Shown here piece after piece: positions 7,057-12,343 of a stretch of 12,343 nt of DNA; the stretch's first letter is position 1; the number at the start of each line of letters is the position of its first letter. Under the pieces are notes generated by a model. The model made no database searches, had not been told where the DNA came from, and was given only the letters and a program-made list of their open reading frames with translations. The DNA is taken from positions 1 through 12,343 of the forward strand of contig VSNQ01000136.1 in assembly GCA_009774395.1 (NCBI GenBank). Reading direction: 5' to 3'. The position numbers and the translations under genes are program-made. Source of the stretch: Lachnospiraceae bacterium (GTDB taxonomy: Bacteria; Bacillota; Clostridia; Lachnospirales; Lachnospiraceae).

Positions 7057-7256
7057 ACTTGTTATCATTCCTTTCGCTTCGCACAAGGTACAAACAAGAG
7101 ATGAAAGATACTTTATCGCTTCACAATATGAACTTTCTTTCACTCTTATACCCTTTGCTTGCTCTAACATGCATATTATTCAACCATTACAAAATAACCT
7201 ATATTCAAACTTTAATACACATTTTTCAATATACACTTTCCATATTGTTTTTATGA

Positions 7257-8171
7257 TTATTTCCTATTCTTCTTAACATCGTTAAAGAACGAAGTTGGGC
7301 TAATTTCTGCATAGCACTGAGAACACATACCCTCAATTACAGCACCATTGTTAATCTGAACCGATTTGGACTTAATATTGCCCATTACAATCGCTGAAGT
7401 GTCCAAAATAACCGGCCCATGCACATCAATATCGCCTTTTACCGCACCTGCAATAACCGCACTTGTTGCAAAAATATTGCCAATTACAACCGAACTCTGC
7501 CCAATCTTTACAGAACCCTTTCCTCTGATTTCCCCGTTAATCTGTGCCGATTCAGCATAAATTTCCGCGGCGGAAGAATTACCTGTAATACTTCCGGTTA
7601 CATTTAATTTACCGACAATCTCAATATTTCCTGTAATGCTTCCGATTAAATCCATATTACCACTACTAATAACATCACCTGTAATATTCATCCCTGCGGT
7701 AATTACAGCCGTATCCGTTGAAGCCGCTGTGCTAGAATCAAAATCAGACTGCGAAGAATCCATATTTCTAGCAGCGTCCATATAAGACGGCTCCTCCACA
7801 TTCTGCTCCACTTCATTTAAAAGCTGTTCCAACGCTGCATCTTTTTCACCAATTCCATTCATTTCATTACCCTGCCCATTCTTTTCTATTGTTTCTAAGA
7901 CTGCTTCTGTCAATACCTTCGGCTGTTCGTCTGTAACAGGATCTTCAGGCTCGTTGTCTAACGGTAAATTGGAAGCCTGCTTACCTAGTGCCTTATCCAG
8001 CCCGCCAAGCATATCCCCCATATCATTCATACCGGAAAAAACATCATCGGAACTGCCAAACAAATCCTTCGACGAAGAAGATGCCTCATCTAACGCCGCA
8101 ATTTCTGCATCAAGGCTTATCTCCTTTCCTGTCTGCGATAAATCTTGTTTCACATCATGAAAAAAACCCAT
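7257..8171 (-). CDS. Bactofilin (polymer-forming cytoskeletal protein)
   Basis: Cytoplasmic scaffold protein that polymerises without nucleotides through a right-handed beta-helix; in other bacteria bactofilins localise cell-wall enzymes. It is 304 aa. Residues 1-150 are acidic, rich in Ser, Asp, Glu and Met, and probably disordered with short helices. Residues 153-285 are the bactofilin (DUF583) domain, with repeated turns such as NITGDVISSG, GSITGNIEIVG and GNIFATSAVIAG. It begins MGFFHDVKQD and ends near SFFNDVKKN, so a similar short FFxDVK motif flanks the protein. Most bactofilins have much shorter N-termini. GGGAGG about ten bases upstream supports the ATG. It lies 90 bp after the deacetylase gene, likely in one transcript. 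Its direct partner is not known from sequence. Confidence 0.85.
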   Translation of the reverse strand: MGFFHDVKQDLSQTGKEISLDAEIAALDEASSSSKDLFGSSDDVFSGMNDMGDMLGGLDKALGKQASNLPLDNEPEDPVTDEQPKVLTEAVLETIEKNGQGNEMNGIGEKDAALEQLLNEVEQNVEEPSYMDAARNMDSSQSDFDSSTAASTDTAVITAGMNITGDVISSGNMDLIGSITGNIEIVGKLNVTGSITGNSSAAEIYAESAQINGEIRGKGSVKIGQSSVVIGNIFATSAVIAGAVKGDIDVHGPVILDTSAIVMGNIKSKSVQINNGAVIEGMCSQCYAEISPTSFFNDVKKNRK

Positions 8172-8211
8172 CGTAAATCATCCTCCCATTCTCTTGTTTC
8201 GTATATTTGTG

Positions 8212-8264
8212 TAAGCAGTACAAACTAGCTTCACAATTACAATTCGTTTTGCCCAAACTGCTTA
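8212..8264 (-). repeat. Long-loop inverted repeat over the deacetylase stop
   Basis: TAAGCAGT (minus strand, 8264-8257) and ACTGCTTA (8219-8212) are a perfect 8-bp inverted repeat with a 37-base loop. The first arm covers the stop codon of the deacetylase gene. No T-run follows, so it may be an mRNA structure or an operator half-site pair and could be chance. Confidence 0.3.
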
Positions 8265-9245
8265 TCTGTGCAAATGTTGCACTGGCACGCTGTCCTCTGT
8301 AATCGGCAAGAATACCGATTCCTGCGATTCCAATATTTTCTCTATAATTATCGGCAATGCTTCTACCGTTGTTTTCTTTCCACCTGCATCATGCAGCAGC
8401 ACCACCGCATTATTGTACTTCTCAATATTGTTTAATACATTGTCTGCAATCTGTTCTGCGCTTAAACCATTTCCTGACATATCTGCATCACCACCCGACA
8501 CATTCCAATCATAATAAGCAATATTTTCTTTGTTTAAATAATCAATTAATTCAAACATATCCACATCACTAATTGTATTGCTGCTTCCGCCGGGAAAACG
8601 CACGATATTGGAATCCACACCTGTAATCTCATACAAATAATCGTGAAGTTTTGCCAAATCCTGCTTATATGCATTTAACGAATGATAAATTTCATTGTAC
8701 ACATGACTGTAAGAATGCATTCCCAGTGTATGCCCTTCCTCCACAATCCGCTTATACTGTGTGTTATATCCCTGCTTTCCAACTACAAAAAATGTTGCCT
8801 TTACACCATACTGCTTTAAAATATCCAAAATCTCATCGGTACTGGAACTCGGTCCATCGTCAAAAGTCAGATATACGCGCCGCACGCCAAAACTGTTCTC
8901 TGTGTCCTTATCCCAAAGGATATTTTCCAATTCAGCCACTTCCACAATATCTGCTGCCTCTGCATCATCTACGGGATTGTTATAGATATCTACAATCTGA
9001 GATGTAGAATTCATAACATCTATAATTGTATTATCTGCCTGTATATTCTTAATATTGTTATTTAGTACACCAATTTCCTCTTTTAAAGTGACCATCTCAG
9101 ACCGAAGATTTATCACCATCACAAGCATTACTGTGCAGATACAGATTGTCACTAGAGCAAGCACCAAAAACAGTACATTTCCGTAATCTCTTGTCTTAAT
9201 TTGTCTATATTCCCCTTGTTCCAACTGTTCTTGCTTCCGTGACAT
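8262..9245 (-). CDS. Membrane-anchored polysaccharide deacetylase (NodB family)
   Basis: Predicted peptidoglycan (GlcNAc or MurNAc) deacetylase of 327 aa acting outside the membrane. Residues 1-22 are a charged cytoplasmic tail, 24-46 a transmembrane anchor, and 47-72 a likely coiled coil (SEMVTLKEEIGVLNNNIKNI), followed by an acidic linker. The NodB domain spans about 122-318 with all five motifs: TFDDGPS 127-133 (D129 base, D130 metal), HSYSH 177-181 (metal His residues), RFPGG 216-220, DWNVSGGD 247-254 and LLHD 283-286 (H285). It should be an active metal-dependent enzyme; the substrate is inferred from the family. AAGGA six bases before the ATG fixes the start. It has its own extended -10 promoter and is followed by the bactofilin gene after 90 bp. 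Confidence 0.9.
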   Translation of the reverse strand: MSRKQEQLEQGEYRQIKTRDYGNVLFLVLALVTICICTVMLVMVINLRSEMVTLKEEIGVLNNNIKNIQADNTIIDVMNSTSQIVDIYNNPVDDAEAADIVEVAELENILWDKDTENSFGVRRVYLTFDDGPSSSTDEILDILKQYGVKATFFVVGKQGYNTQYKRIVEEGHTLGMHSYSHVYNEIYHSLNAYKQDLAKLHDYLYEITGVDSNIVRFPGGSSNTISDVDMFELIDYLNKENIAYYDWNVSGGDADMSGNGLSAEQIADNVLNNIEKYNNAVVLLHDAGGKKTTVEALPIIIEKILESQESVFLPITEDSVPVQHLHR

Positions 9246-9374
9246 TTATTTCCTTCCCAATTTCCAATTTATACTTATAAACTATTTGAACTTATCAATT
9301 TCACAAACCAAAATCTATAGACTATCGTCTAAAATACACAGACCTGCCTAAACTGTTACCCAAATACTTTTATA

Positions 9375-9401
9375 ATTATAACACACAATTTGCAGTTACA
9401 A
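9375..9401 (-). promoter_or_regulatory. Extended -10 promoter for deacetylase-bactofilin
   Basis: On the minus strand a perfect TATAAT (9380-9375) is preceded by TGT, making an extended -10, with TTGTAA (9401-9396) 15 bp upstream. The leader would be about 120 nt and includes a small TAGAC-GATA-GTCTA hairpin (9331-9318). It separates this unit from the UPF0340 gene upstream. Confidence 0.6.
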
Positions 9402-9484
9402 AAGATATTTTTTAGAAAAAGAATCTTCTTTTGTTACAGTTGAGTAAGGCTGAAGTGTATTTTTCCTTTGAAAATACCCGCCCT

Positions 9485-10036
9485 TTACTCTAATGCTGCA
9501 TCATAATGTGCACGTTCACCGCCGACATATTTTGCTCTTGTCCTTGCACATACTATATGAGCGCTGCCAATCTGCGGATGTTCTATCCGAAAAGGTACAG
9601 CTACGGATTTTAAATGCATTCCAATTAAAGTATCACCAATATCAATGCCTGCGTGTGCCTGAATCCGCTCCACAGCTACAGGATCTTTCATTATTTTCCA
9701 TGCTGCGGTAGAAAGTGAACCTCCTGCTTTTGGCATTGGAATCACATTAACAATTTCGTAACCAAACCGCTCCGCCACTTCGTTTTCCATCACTAAAGCT
9801 CTATTTAAATGTTCACAGCATTGTGTTGCCACATCTATCTGCGCTTCCTGAAACACATTATACATCGCTTCAAATACCGCCTCGCCAAGTTCCGCATTAG
9901 AATAAGAACCAATATTATGCGCTGCTATTTCACTCGTTGAACAGCCAATCACTACCAAATTCCCTTGCTTTAATTTCGCTTGTTCCAAAAATTCTCTAAC
10001 AACCCTCTTAGCATCCGCAATTTCTTGTTCAAACAT
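9485..10036 (-). CDS. UPF0340 / TIGR01440 family protein (YwlG-like)
   Basis: Conserved cytosolic protein of 183 aa in the family of Bacillus YwlG. I do not know a proven biochemical role. Family blocks visible: LVVIGCSTSEIAAHNIGSYS at 27-46, the cysteine-containing ATQCCEHLNRALV at 70-82, IPMPKAGGSLSTAAW at 99-113, and AHAGIDIGDTLIGMHLK near 127-143. Paired cysteines at 73-74 and a glycine-rich loop suggest a ligand or catalytic site, but that is inference. It is complete at both ends. GGGGGA nine to ten bases before the ATG is the binding site. It is divergent from dapL across 270 bp and separated from the deacetylase by 239 bp that include the latter's promoter; no clear terminator follows it, only an AT-rich GTATTTT/AAAATAC hairpin. 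Confidence 0.85.
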   Translation of the reverse strand: MFEQEIADAKRVVREFLEQAKLKQGNLVVIGCSTSEIAAHNIGSYSNAELGEAVFEAMYNVFQEAQIDVATQCCEHLNRALVMENEVAERFGYEIVNVIPMPKAGGSLSTAAWKIMKDPVAVERIQAHAGIDIGDTLIGMHLKSVAVPFRIEHPQIGSAHIVCARTRAKYVGGERAHYDAALE

Positions 10037-10131
10037 TTTTAATCCCCCATTCTTACCAATATCTGCAAATTGTTATAATTCAGTCTTGCTGACAAATCTT
10101 TTTCGACCTGTGATATAAAGCCTACCGGATT

Positions 10132-10160
10132 AAATTACCACAAACTGAACAATAAGTCAA
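10132..10160 (-). promoter_or_regulatory. Candidate promoter for the UPF0340 gene
   Basis: TTGACT (10160-10155), a 17-bp spacer and TAATTT (10137-10132) with TG one base before it on the minus strand. The -35 is good and the -10 poor. Leader about 90 nt. It is back to back with the dapL promoter, 11 bp away. Confidence 0.4.
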
Positions 10161-10171
10161 ATGAATAAAAA

Positions 10172-10200
10172 TTGACAAATCACTATATTGCGTTTATGAT
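10172..10200 (+). promoter_or_regulatory. Near-consensus sigma-A promoter of dapL
   Basis: TTGACA (10172-10177), a 17-bp spacer and TATGAT (10195-10200) match consensus in 11 of 12 bases. Transcription should start near 10207, giving a 100-nt leader. That leader holds a TGGTA-TTT-TACCA hairpin (10235-10247) and, over the start site, TAGTGTTC (10205-10212) facing GAACTACTA (10220-10228). I do not recognise a riboswitch or T-box. Confidence 0.8.
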
Positions 10201-10306
10201 AGAATAGTGTTCCTAAACAGAACTACTAAATATATGGTATTTTACCACTAATATGTTAAAGTAATCTAGCAAAAGAGAATAAAACAAAATCGAAAGGAGT
10301 ATTTAT

Positions 10307-11503
10307 ATGCCAAAATTAAATGAAAACTATCTAAATCTAAAAGAAAGTTACTTATTTTCTGAAATCGCACACCGTGTTAACGCTTATACGGCTGCACATC
10401 CAGACAAAAAAGTTATCCGTCTGGGAATTGGGGATGTTACACTCCCTATTGGATCAGAGGTAATCAGCCAACTGCATAAAGGTGTTGATGCACTCTCCAA
10501 AGCTGAAACTTTTAAAGGTTACGGTCCTGAACAAGGTTATGATTTCCTGCGGGAAGCAATTGTTAGCTATTACCAGCAAAACGGCGTTGCAATTGAAGCA
10601 AATGAAGTATTTGTTTCTGATGGTGCCAAAAGCGATACTGGAAATATTACCGATCTTTTTGATAAAGACAATATTATATTAATTCCAGACCCTGTATATC
10701 CTGTATATGTTGATACCAATATCATGAATGGAAGACACATCACATATATTGACGCTACTATTGAAAATAATTTTCTTCCTATGCCAGATCACAATTCACA
10801 TGCAGATATTATTTATATCTGCTCCCCTAATAATCCGACAGGTGCCGCATACAACAAAGAACAGCTAAAAGAATGGGTTGACTATGCACTTGCAAACAAC
10901 GCAGTTATTCTATATGACTCTGCTTATGAATGTTTTATTACAGACCCTTCGCTTCCCAGAAGCATCTTCGCCATTGAAGGCGCAAAAAAATGTGCAATCG
11001 AGTTCTGCTCTCTTTCTAAGACAGCAGGATTTACAGGTACACGCTGCGGTTATACAATTGTACCTATGAATTTAAAATTTACCACCTCCAACGGAAGCAA
11101 CCTGTCAATAAATGCTATGTGGAATCGCCGTCAAACTACAAAATTTAATGGTGTATCATATATTGTTCAAAAAGGTGCTGCTGCTGTTTTCTCTCCAGAA
11201 GGTATGGCACAATGCAAAAAGAACATTCAATATTATCAAGGAAATGCACAGATTATTGCAGATAGTCTTGCTAAAAAGGGTATTCGTTACTTTGGCGGTG
11301 TAAATTCTCCCTATATCTGGTTTGAATGTCCAAATCAAATGGATTCATGGGAGTTCTTTGATTACCTTCTAAACCATGCCCAAGTTGTCGGCACTCCCGG
11401 CGCTGGTTTTGGCAAAAATGGTCAAAAATTTTTCCGCCTAACATCATTCGGCAACCACGAAAATACTATAGAAGCAATGAAGCGAATGGAATCGCTTTTC
11501 TAA
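10307..11503 (+). CDS. dapL: LL-diaminopimelate aminotransferase
   Basis: PLP-dependent fold-type I aminotransferase converting tetrahydrodipicolinate directly to LL-diaminopimelate with glutamate, a shortcut in the lysine and meso-DAP pathway for peptidoglycan. It is 398 aa, a normal length. GIGDVTLPI at 40-48 and GYGPEQGYDFLREAI at 71-85 are N-terminal family blocks, SDGAKSD at 104-110 binds cofactor phosphate, NNPTG is at 175-179, YDSAYECF at 203-210 gives the cofactor Asp and Tyr, and SLSKTAGFTGTRCGY at 235-249 carries the Schiff-base lysine K238. FFRLTSFG near the C-terminus holds the substrate-carboxylate Arg. AAAGGAG seven to eight bases before the ATG is the binding site. It is monocistronic, with its own promoter and terminator. 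The DapL assignment over other aminotransferases rests on the YECFI and TGTRCGY blocks. Confidence 0.93.
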   Translation: MPKLNENYLNLKESYLFSEIAHRVNAYTAAHPDKKVIRLGIGDVTLPIGSEVISQLHKGVDALSKAETFKGYGPEQGYDFLREAIVSYYQQNGVAIEANEVFVSDGAKSDTGNITDLFDKDNIILIPDPVYPVYVDTNIMNGRHITYIDATIENNFLPMPDHNSHADIIYICSPNNPTGAAYNKEQLKEWVDYALANNAVILYDSAYECFITDPSLPRSIFAIEGAKKCAIEFCSLSKTAGFTGTRCGYTIVPMNLKFTTSNGSNLSINAMWNRRQTTKFNGVSYIVQKGAAAVFSPEGMAQCKKNIQYYQGNAQIIADSLAKKGIRYFGGVNSPYIWFECPNQMDSWEFFDYLLNHAQVVGTPGAGFGKNGQKFFRLTSFGNHENTIEAMKRMESLF

Positions 11504-11554
11504 TCAAACAATCCGACTAGGTCTGTTTTCATCTGGACACCCGTGTGGATAAAA

Positions 11555-11588
11555 AACCCCGACATTTCCTATCTGTCGGGGTTCTTTA
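11555..11588. terminator. Strong bidirectional terminator, dapL and cold-shock gene
   Basis: AACCCCGACA (11555-11564) and TGTCGGGGTT (11574-11583) form a perfect 10-bp GC-rich stem with a 9-base loop. On the plus strand CTTT follows; on the minus strand the flanking A-run reads as TTTTTT. It serves convergent dapL and csp. The 127 bp from there to the csp stop hold nothing I recognise. Confidence 0.93.
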
Positions 11589-11710
11589 AGACTCTATTTT
11601 ACTACGTAGAACGTTCTTTCCTTATAACTAGTATAACAAATATTCGCAATGGCCGGACTAACGTAAACTGACTTCATAAAATAAATCTTACCAAAAAATT
11701 ATTCAACTGT

Positions 11711-11923
11711 CTATACAAGAGAAACATTTGCTGCTCTCAGCTTCGAATCGTTCTTTGGGTCTTGCTCAATATCAAATGTAACTTTTTGACCCTCCTCAAG
11801 CGTTTTATATCCATCTGACAGGATCGCGGAGAAATGAACGAAAACATCCTCCCCTGTATTCTCATTTGTAATAAATCCATAACCTTTTTGTGCATTAAAC
11901 CACTTAACTGTTCCACTGTTCAT
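11711..11923 (-). CDS. Cold-shock domain protein (CspA/CspB family)
   Basis: Small single-stranded RNA/DNA-binding chaperone of 70 aa with a five-strand OB fold. GTVKWFNAQKGYGFI contains RNP1 (KGYGFI, 13-18) and VFVHF at 27-31 is RNP2; the rest (GYKTLEEGQKVTFDIEQ) is typical. I chose the ATG at 11923, with GGAGGA and a seven-base spacer, giving the family N-terminus MNSGTVKWF. An in-frame codon at 11938 lies inside that binding site and is unlikely. Its own promoter sits about 130 bp upstream, and an intrinsic terminator lies inside the leader, so expression is probably controlled by read-through. CSPs of E. coli act as transcription antiterminators, which makes autoregulation conceivable. 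A tRNA-Met gene lies upstream on the same strand. Confidence 0.95.
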   Translation of the reverse strand: MNSGTVKWFNAQKGYGFITNENTGEDVFVHFSAILSDGYKTLEEGQKVTFDIEQDPKNDSKLRAANVSLV

Positions 11924-11966
11924 GATAAAATCCTCCATTCAAAATATTTGTATATCCAAATAATCC

Positions 11967-12021
11967 AAAAAAGCTGATCTGCGCTACAATTCAAAAGAAA
12001 TGATTTACAGCACAAATCAGC
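11967..12021 (-). terminator. Attenuator-like terminator in the cold-shock leader
   Basis: On the minus strand GCTGATTTGTGCT (12021-12009) pairs with AGCGCAGATCAGC (11985-11973) over all 13 positions, two of them G-U, followed by TTTTTT (11972-11967). It lies between the csp promoter and the gene, 31 nt before the ribosome binding site. TGATTT (12019-12014) can instead pair with AAATCA (12006-12001), a 6-bp hairpin with a 7-base loop that would break the terminator stem. Confidence 0.8.
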
Positions 12022-12048
12022 CCCTAATTCAAATTGGATACTACATAT

Positions 12049-12077
12049 ACCCTACCACTTTTAGAGTTAAACGTCAA
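12049..12077 (-). promoter_or_regulatory. Promoter of the cold-shock gene
   Basis: TTGACG (12077-12072), a 17-bp spacer and TAGGGT (12054-12049) preceded by TGG, an extended -10, on the minus strand. The -35 is strong and the -10 weak apart from the TG. Transcription would start near 12042, about 20 nt before the leader terminator. Confidence 0.55.
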
Positions 12078-12124
12078 GATAATAATTGTATTTTTTATAA
12101 AATTTATGAATATTTTTATATAAC

Positions 12125-12150
12125 AAAAAACACCGCAGCCCTCGGTGCTT
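12125..12150 (-). terminator. Intrinsic terminator after tRNA-Met
   Basis: Minus strand: CACCG (12147-12143), a 7-base loop and CGGTG (12135-12131), extended by a G-U pair, then TTTTTT (12130-12125). It lies 9 nt past the tRNA 3' end and should end the rRNA-tRNA transcript before the cold-shock promoter. Confidence 0.8.
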
Positions 12151-12158
12151 CTATAAAA

Positions 12159-12232
12159 TAGCGAGAGGGGGATTTGAACCCTCGACACTACGGGTATGAA
12201 CCGTATGCTCTAGCCAACTGAGCTATCTCGCC
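12159..12232 (-). tRNA. tRNA-Met (anticodon CAU), probably elongator
   Basis: A 74-nt cloverleaf on the minus strand: acceptor GGCGAGA with TCTCGCT, D-arm GCTC/GAGC with AGTTGGCTA loop, anticodon stem TACGG/CCGTA with loop TTCATAC (CAU at 12198-12196), variable GTGTC, T-loop TTCAAAT, discriminator A at 12159. CCA is not encoded. The anticodon stem lacks the three stacked G-C pairs of initiator tRNA, so it is elongator Met, or less likely tRNA-Ile2 with lysidine. Pair 1-72 is G-U and position 50-64 is an A-C mismatch. Confidence 0.9.
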
Positions 12233-12270
12233 ATCTATACAATATATTATTCCCTCAAAACTGAATACAG

Positions 12271-12326
12271 TCCTCTCTCTCTTTCCTATTCTCCTTATCC
12301 GTTTCTTTTCCCTCTCTCCTGCCGTT
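12271..12326 (-). other. Purine-rich spacer between 23S tip and tRNA-Met
   Basis: The minus (transcribed-sense) strand is almost entirely A and G over about 55 nt, with several GAGAGA and AGGA runs. Downstream TGTATTCAGTTTTGAGGG (12268-12251) resembles sequence commonly seen after 23S genes in Clostridia, from memory. It may be an RNA-processing or single-stranded spacer. Confidence 0.45.
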
Positions 12327-12328
12327 TA

Positions 12329-12343
12329 GGGTAAGCCTTCGAC
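12329..12343 (-). rRNA. Probable extreme 3' end of 23S rRNA (partial)
   Basis: The minus strand at the window edge reads GTCGAAGGCTTACCC, close to the conserved 3' terminus of Firmicute 23S rRNA (GGTCGAGGGCTTGACC type). Only about 15 nt are visible, so the call rests on this resemblance and on the tRNA just downstream. No 5S gene lies between it and the tRNA. Confidence 0.55.

Noticed and set aside
6966..7276. Plus-strand frames between pyrH and bactofilin
   Set aside because: They are antisense to pyrH and an AT-rich leader, hydrophobic by composition and without start signals.
10207..10306. Lysine riboswitch or T-box before dapL
   Set aside because: The leader is only 100 nt, with no terminator, T-box motif or multi-helix core.
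12159..12232. Initiator tRNA-fMet
   Set aside because: The anticodon stem TACGG/CCGTA lacks the three consecutive G-C pairs, despite weak 1-72 pairing.

Overview
The window reads as chromosomal DNA of a low-GC Gram-positive anaerobe of the Clostridia, most likely a Lachnospiraceae-type bacterium. This rests on recognised protein families and gene order, not on a database search. The signs are AT-rich DNA, strong AGGAGG-type ribosome binding sites, the pyrH-frr-uppS-cdsA-dxr-rseP order, a bactofilin starting with MGFF, LL-diaminopimelate aminotransferase, and a small cold-shock protein.

Layout. At 1-867 a plus-strand class I methyltransferase (RsmC/YbxB type) runs toward the main cluster. The convergent gap 868-1224 holds two palindromic, MITE-like elements (897-1040 and 1071-1168). 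On the minus strand, read from high to low coordinates, comes a long envelope and translation cluster: polysaccharide deacetylase (9245-8262), bactofilin (8171-7257), pyrH (7056-6361), frr (6290-5739), an intrinsic terminator, uppS (5633-4911), cdsA (4893-4003), a 0.5-kb gap with a 162-bp palindrome and a 70-bp-spaced direct repeat, dxr (3476-2334) and rseP (2313-1225). Upstream of the deacetylase, with its own promoter between them, lies a YwlG/UPF0340-family gene (10036-9485). It is divergent from plus-strand dapL (10307-11503), which has a near-consensus promoter and a strong bidirectional terminator. The right end, on the minus strand, shows a probable 3' tip of 23S rRNA at the edge, a purine-rich spacer, tRNA-Met(CAU), its terminator, and then a cold-shock gene whose leader contains a second intrinsic terminator.

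How the genes work together. PyrH makes UDP for nucleotide-sugar and RNA synthesis, and Frr recycles ribosomes. Dxr makes the isoprenoid precursor MEP and UppS makes undecaprenyl diphosphate, the wall lipid carrier. CdsA makes CDP-diacylglycerol, RseP cleaves membrane proteins, the deacetylase modifies peptidoglycan, the bactofilin is a cytoskeletal scaffold, and DapL makes the meso-DAP precursor for wall and lysine. The window is therefore dominated by envelope biogenesis. rpsB-tsf upstream of pyrH and ispG downstream of rseP, common neighbours in this cluster, are not present at those places.

I found no CRISPR array, phage, toxin-antitoxin or defence system. The most interesting signals are non-coding: a related pair of long palindromic elements (one inside the isoprenoid/phospholipid operon), an attenuator-like leader on the cold-shock gene with mutually exclusive hairpins, and an internal terminator between frr and uppS.
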